Shown here in pieces: positions 1-6,129 of a DNA stretch of 13,521 bases; position 1 is the first letter of the stretch, and the number at the start of each line of letters is the position of its first letter. The notes beneath the pieces were generated by a model. That model did no database searches. It was not told the DNA's origin and saw only the letters and a program-made list of their open reading frames with translations. The position numbers were made by a program, and so were the translations under genes. The stretch is from RGIG4074 sp964615285 (GTDB lineage Bacteria; Bacillota; Clostridia; Christensenellales; Borkfalkiaceae), in the NCBI GenBank assembly GCA_964615285.1, contig CAZTND010000040.1, positions 1 through 13,521 of the forward strand. Reading direction: 5' to 3'.

Positions 1-299
1 CCCGTGCCTCGCTTTTTGTTTTCGATCCTGTCCAGAACGGTGAAAGCGGCGGGCTCGTCCGCGCTCACTTTCGCGCTCTGCTTGATCTCGATGGGATACA
101 GAACGCCGTTTTCCTCGATGATGAGGTCGATTTCGCTCTCCGTTTCGGGCGTCAGCCACCTCGTCAGATACGCTGCCGGCCCCGTGTCACGGAAATACAG
201 TTTCGGCGTCCTGATGGCGCGTTTGAGCACCGATGAAGTGTACGGTTCCAACAAATAGATGATGCCCGAGGCTTCCAGAAAAGAGGTTTTTTGTCGCCA
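1..299 (-). pseudogene. Remnant of a DUF4143-type AAA ATPase (C-terminal part)
   Basis: The minus-strand frame reads SFLEASGIIYLLEPY, then LYFRDTGPAAYLTRW, ESEIDLIIEENG and YPIEIKQSAK. This is the order of motifs in the C-terminal DUF4143 domain of archaeal/bacterial AAA ATPases, whose last part resembles a restriction-endonuclease-like fold. Nothing of the N-terminal AAA module (Walker A and B) is present. In this frame a TGA stop lies at 327-329 and there is no start codon, so the homology begins abruptly near base 290. The reading frame stays open to the left window edge, where roughly the last 30 to 60 residues should lie. These proteins normally run to about 400 residues. I infer a 5'-deleted pseudogene. 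Family assignment is by pattern recognition of the motifs and is fairly secure; the alternative of an assembly frameshift is less likely because no other frame upstream shows AAA motifs. Confidence 0.7.
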
Positions 300-502
300 T
301 GAACGCCGAACAGACTTTGTGCTATCTCATCGACACCCTGCTGTATTACCTGAACGAGCTCTCCGACTGCCCCGCCGGGCCGTTCGGGAACGGAGAAAAG
401 ACCGCTTACGTTGAATGCCTGGAAATTGTGCAGCTGTGGGAGAAAGCCGCGCTTTTCCGCCCTGATTCCGACATAGAATCCCGCTTTCCGCTCGCCGATT
501 GA
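299..502 (+). CDS. Small conserved-looking hypothetical protein, 67 aa
   Basis: A 67-residue protein starting MNAEQTLCYLIDTLLYY and containing GEKTAYVECLEIVQLW before a DIESRFPL end. The composition (predicted amphipathic helices, acidic, no signal peptide or membrane segment) is that of a real small cytosolic protein rather than a shadow of another gene. I associate the GEKTAYVECLEI core with short uncharacterised proteins of Clostridia, from memory only. No function is known to me. The ATG at 299 has an AAGAGG-like ribosome binding site at 281-286, 12 bases upstream, which is a long but tolerable spacing. It starts at the point where the opposite-strand DUF4143 remnant begins, so the two probably became neighbours through a deletion or insertion. 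No convincing promoter is visible upstream. Confidence 0.6.
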   Translation: MNAEQTLCYLIDTLLYYLNELSDCPAGPFGNGEKTAYVECLEIVQLWEKAALFRPDSDIESRFPLAD

Positions 503-600
503 CCCGCCCGGGGCGCCCTGTGCCGCACGATGCCCGCGGCGGCGCGGCCCTTTCCCTGTTTTTCTCCAAAAATCGAAATTTTTCGCGGAATAATTCTGTC

Positions 601-606
601 TATTAT
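601..606 (+). promoter_or_regulatory. Possible -10 element for the gene at 646
   Basis: TATTAT at 601-606 fits a sigma-A -10 box about 40 bases before the GTG start at 646. The -35 region (TTTTCG at 579-584) is poor, so this is a weak call. Confidence 0.3.
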
Positions 607-645
607 AGTGATAAACCAATTTATCCGGAAGGCGGAAAACGACCT

Positions 646-933
646 GTGAATAAGCAATTTATGTCACGCATTCTTAACCGTTATCCTCACATCATCAAAG
701 ATTTCAAAAAGGGCAAAGAGGCCTCCGTCATCTATGTCGGCAACCGCAAAGAAGTCATTGTATTCAACGCCGAAATAAGAACGTTGTTTGAGATCATAGA
801 CGACGTTTTGCGAACCTCGGACGAAATTGACCGCTGCATCCTTCGGCAATGGATAAAGCTGCACAAATCCGACCAATACGGCATTGCGCACGTTCCCTTT
901 TCGCGCAGTTCGTACTACTACAAAAATAGGTAG
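646..933 (+). CDS. Phage-type transcriptional regulator-like protein, probably C-terminally truncated
   Basis: From the GTG start the product is 95 residues: a basic N-terminus (SRILNRYPHIIKDFKKGKE), then helices around EIRTLFEIIDDVLRTSDEID, then a terminal PFSRSSYYYKNR. The end resembles the recognition helix of phage late-gene regulators and sigma-region-4-like proteins (ArpU/RinA/DUF1492-like), where a YYRxK motif is followed by a further helix. Here a TAG stop follows the motif directly, so the tail appears missing. GTG 646 is preferred because a GCGGA-like site lies 9 bases upstream; the in-frame ATG at 661 has no Shine-Dalgarno. The DNA is visibly AT-richer than its surroundings, which suggests acquired DNA. 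The 3' end meets an opposite-strand gene that also looks cut off. The family is tentative; it could be another small HTH protein. Confidence 0.5.
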   Translation: MNKQFMSRILNRYPHIIKDFKKGKEASVIYVGNRKEVIVFNAEIRTLFEIIDDVLRTSDEIDRCILRQWIKLHKSDQYGIAHVPFSRSSYYYKNR

Positions 934-1414
934 TGCCGAGTTGCACCTCGTCCGTCCCCATCAATTCATACAATGAAGCCATACAGTCGACAACTGCTTC
1001 GCTTTGCGACTTATAAAATATATGTCCTAAAAATGTTGTATACGATTGATAATCGGGCAATTCCCCCGGAATGTCATACTCTTCGGTCGTCTTATGAGAA
1101 TAATTGATGGTCTCTGTGCTATAAACGGGATTAAAACCAGTTTCTTGGTAGCTTTCTTCATCTTCGCCCGCCATGTAGCTGAAGCCCGTTTCCGCCGGAG
1201 AGGCGACCTGCGCCGCGGGAAGCGTTTCCTCCGTTTCCAGATCGACAAACCCGCCGCCTTCAAAGGAGAGGTAGACATTGTGGGTCACATACACGGGCAC
1301 GCCGCCGCAGCCGTCGAACGGGGACACGCCCGCGGACGGCGCATTGCCGCAGAACATGCAGGAAAGAGCGGTCACGCTCAGCGCCAAGAGAAAGGATACC
1401 ATTTGTTTTTTCAT
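794..1414 (-). CDS. Secreted hypothetical protein with signal peptide, 3' end apparently lost
   Basis: The ATG at 1414 is preceded by AGGAGG (1427-1432, minus), 12 bases away. Residues 1 to about 28 form a signal peptide: MKKQ, then a hydrophobic core (VSFLLALSVTAL) and small residues near APSAG. The exported part is acidic and Tyr/Ser/Thr-rich up to about residue 160 (base 935), with segments such as INYSHKTTEEYDIPGELP and VVDCMASLYELMGTDEV. From there the frame simply runs antisense through the plus-strand gene ending at 933, and its residues become Cys/Arg-rich and unprotein-like before a stop at 794. I infer the native C-terminus was deleted and replaced by run-on. The LYELMGT stretch weakly recalls papain-like C39-type exported peptidases, but no Cys/His catalytic motif is visible, so no function is assigned. 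Confidence 0.5.
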   Translation of the reverse strand: MKKQMVSFLLALSVTALSCMFCGNAPSAGVSPFDGCGGVPVYVTHNVYLSFEGGGFVDLETEETLPAAQVASPAETGFSYMAGEDEESYQETGFNPVYSTETINYSHKTTEEYDIPGELPDYQSYTTFLGHIFYKSQSEAVVDCMASLYELMGTDEVQLGTTYFCSSTNCAKRERAQCRIGRICAALSIAEGCSGQFRPRFAKRRL

Positions 1415-1496
1415 GGAAAAATGCTACCTCCTGTTTTATTATCCACTAATAAGACAAAACGAGGCGCCGTTTTTTTCATTTTTCAGAAAAATTTTT

Positions 1497-1706
1497 TTAT
1501 TTTTTCAAATTTTTTCGCATCTTTTGAAGCGCCCTGTAATATCGGGAAGAAACGGAGGAGGCGCTTTTTTGCTGAAACGCCGCAATTTCGGCGAAAGTCA
1601 TGTCCCGCAGAAAGCGGCAGATGAAAATTTCCTGCTCCTCTTCCGGCAGCGCGGAGATCATGCTCAAAGCGGCGGAGCGGAAATATAAGGCGGACGCATG
1701 GGGCAC
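1497..1706 (-). pseudogene. Sigma-70 region 4 remnant, N-terminally truncated
   Basis: The frame encodes about 69 residues ending in LPEEEQEIFICRFLRD, then MTFAEIAAF and SSRYYRALQKMR. This is the helix-turn-helix of region 4 of a small sigma-70/ECF-type factor, which binds the -35 element. Region 2, needed for core and -10 binding, is absent: the frame closes with a TGA at 1716-1718 and only a GTG at 1706 with no Shine-Dalgarno is available. Complete factors of this sort have roughly 150 to 200 residues. It lies 82 bases upstream of the secreted-protein gene on the same strand, so the two may once have been a sigma factor and its target or partner. A stand-alone region-4 regulator is possible but less likely given the missing start. 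Confidence 0.55.
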
Positions 1707-1753
1707 ATCGGATATTCAAATAACTCTTCCGCCGCGGCAGCGGGGCAAAAGGA

Positions 1754-1782
1754 TTGCGGAAAGATCCCGCGCGCGGTATAAT
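1754..1782 (+). promoter_or_regulatory. Promoter of the peptidase C26 gene
   Basis: TTGCGG (1754-1759) and a perfect TATAAT (1777-1782) are separated by 17 bases. Transcription would start near 1789, giving a leader of about 50 nt before the ATG at 1840. Confidence 0.7.
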
Positions 1783-1839
1783 GGTGTCGGAAGCGGGGCA
1801 AGAGGACGCGCCCCGGAACACACGCAAGGAGGAAGGGCG

Positions 1840-2571
1840 ATGCAAAGGCCTTTGATCGGCGTTCTGCCGCTGATAGACAGGGAAAAAGAAAGTTATTGGA
1901 TGCTGCCGGGGTACATGCGGGGCGTGGAGGCGGGCGGCGGGCTGCCCGTCATGCTGCCGCTCACCGCCGACGGGGAGCAACTGCGGCAATTGGCGGCGGA
2001 AGCGGACGGATTTTTGTTCACCGGCGGACAGGACGTTGCCCCGGAGCTGTACCATGCCCCGAGATCTGCGCACTGCGGGGAGCTGTGCCCGGAACGGGAC
2101 GAAATGGAAGCAACGCTCTTTCGCCTGGCGCTCCGCCTGGACAAACCGATTTTGGGCATCTGCCGCGGCATTCAGGCCATCAACGTGTTTACGGGCGGCG
2201 ACCTGTACCAGGATCTGCCGTCCGAACGCCCCTCCGCGGTCACGCACAGGCAGGCACCGCCCTATGACAGGCCGGTGCACGGCGTGCGGGTGCTGCCGGA
2301 AACGCCGCTCGGAAAGCTGCTGCAAAAGGAGGAACTTGCCGTGAACAGCTGCCACCACCAGGCGGTCAGAACGCTGTCCCCGCGGCTGCGGCCCATGGCG
2401 TATTCGACGGACGGACTGGTCGAGGCGGCATTTCTGCCCGAAGCGCGGTTTGTGTGGGCGGTGCAGTGGCACCCCGAATGCTCCTGCCGCACCGACGGCG
2501 ACAGCCAAAAGATATTCCGGGCGTTCGTCGCGGCATGCCGGGGCAAAAGTTCTTTCCCCTCCGAAAAATAA
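1840..2571 (+). CDS. Peptidase C26 / gamma-glutamyl-GABA hydrolase-like amidohydrolase
   Basis: A 243-residue class I glutamine-amidotransferase-fold hydrolase of the PuuD/peptidase C26 type, the normal length for the family. Visible motifs are the early GVLPLID strand, FTGGQDVAPELY (59-71), the nucleophile elbow ILGICRGIQAIN with Cys108, and QWHPE with His211 and Glu213 completing the Cys-His-Glu triad. NSCHHQA (169-175) matches the family's conserved segment. PuuD cleaves gamma-glutamyl amides such as gamma-glutamyl-GABA, but relatives act on other gamma-glutamyl compounds, so the substrate is open. It acts in the cytosol; there is no signal peptide. The ATG at 1840 follows AAGGAGG (1826-1832) by 7 bases. 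It has its own promoter and no operon partner, so context does not support a putrescine pathway. It converges on the sugar transferase gene. Confidence 0.9.
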   Translation: MQRPLIGVLPLIDREKESYWMLPGYMRGVEAGGGLPVMLPLTADGEQLRQLAAEADGFLFTGGQDVAPELYHAPRSAHCGELCPERDEMEATLFRLALRLDKPILGICRGIQAINVFTGGDLYQDLPSERPSAVTHRQAPPYDRPVHGVRVLPETPLGKLLQKEELAVNSCHHQAVRTLSPRLRPMAYSTDGLVEAAFLPEARFVWAVQWHPECSCRTDGDSQKIFRAFVAACRGKSSFPSEK

Positions 2572-2604
2572 AAAAACGCCCCGCCGCACGCGGAAAAAAG
2601 GCGT
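2571..2604 (-). terminator. Minus-strand terminator of the sugar transferase gene
   Basis: Read on the minus strand, ACGCC (2604-2600) pairs with GGCGT (2580-2576) and an inner CCGC/GCGG pair extends the stem. It is followed directly by a T-run (TTTTTATTTTT) that overlaps the 3' end of the convergent peptidase gene. Confidence 0.5.
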
Positions 2605-2608
2605 GAAA

Positions 2609-2637
2609 AGATCCGGCGTCGGAAAGACGCCGGATCT
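2609..2637. terminator. Inverted repeat, probable bidirectional terminator
   Basis: AGATCCGGCGTC (2609-2620) and GACGCCGGATCT (2626-2637) form a perfect 12-bp stem with a 5-base loop. It lies between convergent genes. It is followed by TATTTTC on the plus strand and TTTTC on the minus strand, so U-tracts are short on both sides. Confidence 0.6.
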
Positions 2638-2710
2638 GTATTTTCAAAGAAAAAATATTCCTCTTTTCCCCTTTTTCGCAGGCATGGGCAGGGCGTTTTG
2701 CGCCTTGCCT

Positions 2711-3547
2711 TCATTCGCCGCTGCGGTCGAAAATGACCATGTACGCGCCCTTGAAGATGATCTTCATGTCGAGAGCCGGGCTGCGATTGTCGATGTATTC
2801 CAGATCGAGCCGCACCCACTCGTCGAAAGAGATGTCGTTGCGGTTCTTTTCTATCTGCCACAGGCACAGCAGCCCGCCCTTTACGTCCAGCCGGTGCATC
2901 TGGTATTCGTTGTACTGCGCGACTTCCTTCGGGAGCGGGGGGCGCGGGCCGACGACGCTCATTTTGCCCGTCAGAATGGAGACGAGCTGGGGCAGTTCGT
3001 CCAGCGAAAGTTTTCGGTAAACGCGCCCCACCTTGGTGATGCGCGGGTCGTTCTTCATCTTGAACGCGGGGCCGTCCGCCTCGTTTTTCCCCTCTGCGAT
3101 CAGCTTGTCTTTGAGTTTGTCGGCGTCGGGGCACATCGTCCTGATCTTATAAAATTTGAATATCTTTCCGTTTTTGCCCACCCGTTCGGAAACGTAGATG
3201 GGGTTGTGGAAATCTTCCAGCCACTTGACGAGCAGCAGGACCAAAATGACGGGCGACAAAATGAGCAGCACCAAAAAGGACGAAACGACGTCAAACGCCC
3301 GCTTGACCGCCTCATAGAAGAACAGGCCGACTTTGCTGCGCCGACGGGGCGCATAGACGGGTATGGGCGCGGCGATCTCCCCCGCTGCCGCGCGCGCCGT
3401 GGCGGCGACGGCGGCCTCTTCTTTCAGCGCCTCGACCTCCGTCTCTGCAGGAAATGCCGCAGCCGTATCTTCCGCCGGAAGCGCCGCTTTGGGGCTGTCC
3501 GCGCCGCTTTGGGGCTGCAACGATTCTATCTCTTTGATATTCTCCAT
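2711..3547 (-). CDS. Undecaprenyl-phosphate sugar phosphotransferase (bacterial sugar transferase, WcaJ/RfbP catalytic type)
   Basis: A 278-residue minimal polyprenyl-phosphate hexose-1-phosphate transferase, which puts the first sugar of an exopolysaccharide or glycan on undecaprenyl phosphate at the inner membrane. Residues 81-110 form the basic KRAFD entry and the membrane segment. The family core follows: YVSERVGKNGKIFKFYKIRTM (118-138), LDELPQLVSILTGKMSVVGPRP (182-202) and the aromatic tail. It lacks the four-helix N-terminal module of full-length WcaJ. Residues 1-75 are instead an Ala/Glu/Pro-rich low-complexity stretch ending in RRRSK, unusual for the family. The ATG at 3547 is chosen because CGGAG lies 7 bases upstream; the frame is open to 3733, but that extension looks noncoding. 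There are no neighbouring glycosyltransferases, so the glycan made is unknown. It has its own promoter and a long leader. Confidence 0.9.
   Translation of the reverse strand: MENIKEIESLQPQSGADSPKAALPAEDTAAAFPAETEVEALKEEAAVAATARAAAGEIAAPIPVYAPRRRSKVGLFFYEAVKRAFDVVSSFLVLLILSPVILVLLLVKWLEDFHNPIYVSERVGKNGKIFKFYKIRTMCPDADKLKDKLIAEGKNEADGPAFKMKNDPRITKVGRVYRKLSLDELPQLVSILTGKMSVVGPRPPLPKEVAQYNEYQMHRLDVKGGLLCLWQIEKNRNDISFDEWVRLDLEYIDNRSPALDMKIIFKGAYMVIFDRSGE
3481..3517. repeat. 17-bp direct repeat, 20-bp period, inside the sugar transferase gene
   Basis: GCGCCGCTTTGGGGCTG occurs at 3481-3497 and again at 3501-3517. The period of 20 bases is not a multiple of three, so the two copies are translated in different frames (QPQSGA versus SPKAA) within the low-complexity N-terminus. 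Confidence 0.85.
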
Positions 3548-3818
3548 TTTTTTCTCCGTTGTGTGAATTTTTCGCGGACGGAAACCGATGCCGGACAAAG
3601 AAAAAGCCACCGACGAGACTGATGACAACCGACGCCGATGACGCAACCCGAACGCGACGGACGGCCGACCCGCCCCCTTTCGCGCGATTCCGAAACGATG
3701 CCCAAACTTTCCTGCCTTTGCGTCTTGCCGCAACTCCGTCCTGTCCCATATCCGCAGCGATGCCGCCCTTTCCCCCTCTCTTCCTGCAAGGCGTGCCGCC
3801 GCGCGGCGTTCTCATTCT
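3548..3818 (-). other. Long untranslated leader of the sugar transferase gene
   Basis: About 270 bases lie between the promoter-predicted start and the ATG at 3547, with no convincing gene on either strand. An ATG-opened frame starts at 3815 (minus) near the predicted transcript 5' end, but it lacks a clear Shine-Dalgarno and its Arg/Gly-rich product looks random. The leader is G-rich in its first half and contains imperfect repeats of GGTTG-TCATC-GTCGG type around 3605-3650. I do not recognise a known riboswitch. Confidence 0.5.
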
Positions 3819-3825
3819 TTTTATG

Positions 3826-3855
3826 ATTATACCATGTGAACGTATACAAAGTCAA
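3826..3855 (-). promoter_or_regulatory. Promoter of the sugar transferase gene
   Basis: On the minus strand TTGACT (3855-3850) and TATAAT (3831-3826) are 18 bases apart. It is the only good promoter upstream of the sugar transferase and lies back-to-back with the DegV promoter. Confidence 0.8.
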
Positions 3856-3913
3856 GCGTATGGAGCGGAAAAACACGAAAAAAGGCGCCTGCAGAAAAAC
3901 ACCGTCCATTGGA

Positions 3914-3942
3914 TTGACATATGCACCCGACTTTGTTATAAT
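3914..3942 (+). promoter_or_regulatory. Consensus promoter of the DegV-family gene
   Basis: TTGACA (3914-3919) and TATAAT (3937-3942) with a 17-base spacer, a perfect sigma-A consensus. The leader of about 100 nt includes a small stem, GCGGTT (3957-3962) with AACCGC (3972-3977), that is not recognised as a riboswitch. Confidence 0.9.
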
Positions 3943-4049
3943 ATTAAACGGAATGAGCGGTTCGTGAGAACAACCGCGCGGGCAGGGAAAAAATAAAACG
4001 CAAAAAAGAGCGCTCCATGCCCGGGAAAATAGGAGGTTGAATATTCATC

Positions 4050-4928
4050 ATGAGCAAAACTGCTATCGTTACGGACAGCAACAGCGGCATCACGCAGGCG
4101 GAGGGCAAAGAACTCGGCATATTCGTGGTACCCATGCCCTTCCTCGTCAACGGAGAACAATTTTACGAGGACATCAATCTGACGCAGGAAGAATTTTACG
4201 AAAAGCTGAAATCGGGCGCGGAAGTTTCCACTTCCCAACCCATCGTGGGCGAGCTTCTGGCTTTCTGGGACAAGATATTGGAGGAGTACGACGACATGGT
4301 GTACATCCCCATGTCCAGCGGGCTGAGCGAATCCTGCAGCACCGCCAAAATGCTGGCGCAGGACTACAACGGCCGCATCCAGGTGGTGGACAACCAACGC
4401 ATTTCCATCACGCAGAAACAGAGCGTTTTGGACGCGAAAGCCATGATCGAAGCGGGCATGCCCGCGGCGGACATCAAAAACCACCTCGAAGAAACCAAGA
4501 TGGATTCCAGCATTTACATATGCCTGCCCACCTTGAAATACCTGAAGAAGGGCGGCCGCATTACCCCCGCCGCCGCGGCGGTGGGCACTGCGCTCCACCT
4601 GCGCCCCGTCCTGCAGATCCAGGGCGAGCGGCTGGACAAATTCCGCATGACCACGGTCACCATGAAGGCGGCAAAGGCCGCGATGGTGGAGGGGCTGAAA
4701 AGCGACCTTGAAAACCGATTCAAAGACCTGGCGGCGAACGGAGAGCTGGTTCTCGCCGTCGCGCACACACAGAACGAGGACAAGGCGGAAGAGTTCAAAA
4801 ACGAATTAAAGAAGATCTTCCCCGACGTCCCCTTCACGTTCGTCAATCCCCTCTCTTTGAGCGTTGCCTGCCACATCGGCCCCGGCGCGCTCGCCTGCGC
4901 CTTTACCCGCCGCCGGAAAGCCGAATAA
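4050..4928 (+). CDS. DegV family protein (FakB-like fatty acid-binding protein)
   Basis: A 292-residue DegV protein, full length for the family. It begins with AIVTDSNSGI (5-14), followed by the fatty-acid-site loop STSQP (60-64), MSSGLS (88-93), LKYLKKGGRI (162-171) and HIGPGALACAF (275-285), all in the expected order. Such proteins bind one fatty acid in a buried tunnel. FakB members present it to the kinase FakA for phosphorylation and entry into phospholipid synthesis. No fakA is nearby, so the FakB role is inferred from the family only. The protein is cytosolic, with no signal or membrane segment. AGGAGG at 4031-4036 is 13 bases from the ATG, rather far, but no nearer start exists. A perfect-consensus promoter suggests strong constitutive expression. 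It stands alone, divergent from the sugar transferase. Confidence 0.92.
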   Translation: MSKTAIVTDSNSGITQAEGKELGIFVVPMPFLVNGEQFYEDINLTQEEFYEKLKSGAEVSTSQPIVGELLAFWDKILEEYDDMVYIPMSSGLSESCSTAKMLAQDYNGRIQVVDNQRISITQKQSVLDAKAMIEAGMPAADIKNHLEETKMDSSIYICLPTLKYLKKGGRITPAAAAVGTALHLRPVLQIQGERLDKFRMTTVTMKAAKAAMVEGLKSDLENRFKDLAANGELVLAVAHTQNEDKAEEFKNELKKIFPDVPFTFVNPLSLSVACHIGPGALACAFTRRRKAE

Positions 4929-4965
4929 AGCCCCCTTTTTCCGCCTTACAGCGAAAAAATGGCTG

Positions 4966-4997
4966 TCTACGATTCGTAGAGATCGGCAAACTCTACG
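4966..4997. promoter_or_regulatory. Candidate operator for the downstream Xre-type regulator
   Basis: TCTACGA-T-TCGTAGA (4966-4980) is an exact 15-base palindrome. A further half-site CTCTACG (4991-4997) forms a second inverted repeat with CGTAGAG (4975-4981), with a 9-base gap. These three half-sites lie 68 to 99 bases before the regulator's ATG, a typical place for autoregulation. Binding is inferred. Confidence 0.45.
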
Positions 4998-5064
4998 GTA
5001 TGTGTGTGTCATGCCGCCCGTTTTTCGGCTATCATAGAGGAAAAAACCAAGGAGCGTGACACAT

Positions 5065-5676
5065 ATGGATCAAATCAAAACGGGAAAATTCATCGCCGAA
5101 CGGCGGCTGGCGCAAAAACTGACCCAAAGGCAGCTTGCCGACGCGCTGTCGGTGAGCGACAAGACGATCTCCAAATGGGAATGCGGCAAGGGCATGCCCG
5201 AGGTTTCCCTCATGCTGCCGCTGTGCGAGATCTTACAGATCACCGTCAACGACCTGCTTTCGGGCGAGATCGTTTCCGACCGCGCGTATCGGGAAAAGGC
5301 GGAAGAAAACCTGACCGATCTGCTGCGGAAGAACAACAGCGAAAACAAAAAGATGTTCGCCGTCTCCGTCCTGTGTTGCGCCATTACGTTCGTCGCGGTC
5401 TGCGCGCTCGTTGCCCTTGCGGCCTTTTTGGACCTGCCGATCGCCGCGCGCATTGCCTTGCTTGTGCTTGCAACGGCCGCGGGTGCTGCGGGCGTGGGGG
5501 CGGCGATATTCCTGGACCTTCGGGTGGGATATTTTGAATGCCCGCACTGCAAGGCGCTCTTCGTGCCGACGGCGGCGGAATACGTCAAGGGGGTGCATAC
5601 CTTGACCCGACGGCGGCTGACCTGCCCGCGCTGCGGCAAAAAAAGCATGTGCCGACGGCGCATCGTCGTCCGTTGA
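5065..5676 (+). CDS. Xre-family HTH regulator with two membrane segments and a C-terminal zinc ribbon
   Basis: A 203-residue protein. Residues 6-65 are a Cro/CI-type helix-turn-helix (LTQRQLADALSVSDKTISKWE, then a PEVSLMLPLCEILQI helix). Residues 97-123 and 126-151 are two hydrophobic membrane segments. The C-terminus carries a zinc ribbon with Cys159/Cys162 and Cys187/Cys190 (ECPHCK and TCPRCG). This architecture is familiar in Clostridia, but its targets and signal are generally unknown. A membrane-held DNA-binding domain with a cytosolic metal knuckle suggests sensing at the membrane; that is inference. The ATG at 5065 is chosen because AAGGAG (5049-5054) is 10 bases away; the in-frame GTG at 5056 would touch the binding site. 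The palindromes at 4966-4997 are likely its operator. Rubredoxin follows 119 bases downstream. Confidence 0.88.
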   Translation: MDQIKTGKFIAERRLAQKLTQRQLADALSVSDKTISKWECGKGMPEVSLMLPLCEILQITVNDLLSGEIVSDRAYREKAEENLTDLLRKNNSENKKMFAVSVLCCAITFVAVCALVALAAFLDLPIAARIALLVLATAAGAAGVGAAIFLDLRVGYFECPHCKALFVPTAAEYVKGVHTLTRRRLTCPRCGKKSMCRRRIVVR

Positions 5677-5795
5677 AGCAATGCGCTCCTCCCGCGGGAT
5701 GCTCCGCACGGAACAAGAACAAACGATACAATCGACCCGCCGCGGCATAAAACGCGCGGCAAAACAATAAAATCTGAATAAAGGAGGTTGCCATC

Positions 5796-5954
5796 ATGAA
5801 GTATGTATGCGAAGCATGCGGCTGGGAATACGACGAAGAGGCCGGATATCCCGAAGGCGGCATCGCACCCGGCACGAAGTGGGAGGACGTTCCCGCCGAC
5901 TTTGAATGCCCTCTGTGCGGTCTCGGCAAGGATGCGTTCAATCCCGCCGAGTAA
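5796..5954 (+). CDS. Rubredoxin
   Basis: A 52-residue rubredoxin, standard length. The iron is held by Cys5/Cys8 (VCEACGWEYD) and Cys38/Cys41 (FECPLCG), with the family's GYPEGGIAPGT and WEDVPADF segments between. It is a one-electron carrier in the cytosol of anaerobes, passing electrons to oxidoreductases such as rubrerythrin or superoxide reductase; none is in this window. The ATG at 5796 follows AAGGAGG (5781-5787) by 8 bases, an excellent site. Only weak promoter-like sequence (TACAAT at 5727-5732 without a -35) is visible, so it may be co-transcribed with the regulator upstream. It ends just before a strong terminator. Confidence 0.96.
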   Translation: MKYVCEACGWEYDEEAGYPEGGIAPGTKWEDVPADFECPLCGLGKDAFNPAE

Positions 5955-5987
5955 AAACGACGAAAAACGAACAACGGAATAACGCGC

Positions 5988-6021
5988 AAAACCGCCGCAC
6001 CTTTTTCGGTGCGGCGGTTTT
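5988..6021 (+). terminator. Rho-independent terminator after rubredoxin
   Basis: AAAACCGCCGCACC (5988-6001) and GGTGCGGCGGTTTT (6008-6021) form a perfect 14-bp stem with a 6-base loop, ending in a T-run. The rest of the gap to 6129 holds no gene. Confidence 0.92.
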
Positions 6022-6129
6022 CCTTCTCTGCCGGTACAGGCAATGCCGTCGATCGGCTTTTTTATTCACGGCGAAAATTTTACCCCGCCGCCCCCTTTCG
6101 ACGGGTATGTCCCTGCCGCGTCATAAAAA

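Noticed and set aside
501..560. GC-rich GCCGC/GCGGC pair after the small gene ending at 502, a possible terminator
   Set aside because: The stem is followed by mixed sequence before the T-run at 559, so spacing does not fit an intrinsic terminator.
2450..3622. Plus-strand open frame opposite the sugar transferase
   Set aside because: Spans the convergent terminators and mirrors a real gene; no start signal or domain.
3700..3730. GACGCAAAGGC on the minus strand, reminiscent of the c-di-GMP-I riboswitch core
   Set aside because: The partner elements (GGCAAACC stem and the conserved downstream GG-CTA part) are absent, so the match is only a short word.
3312..3815. Open minus-strand frame starting at an ATG close to the predicted transcript start, a possible leader protein
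   Set aside because: No clear Shine-Dalgarno, Arg/Gly-rich random-looking product, and it overlaps the sugar transferase in another frame; GC-rich DNA gives many such frames.
6045..6063. GCCG-TCGAT-CGGC followed by six T, a second possible terminator after rubredoxin
   Set aside because: A 4-bp stem is too weak, and a strong 14-bp terminator lies just upstream.
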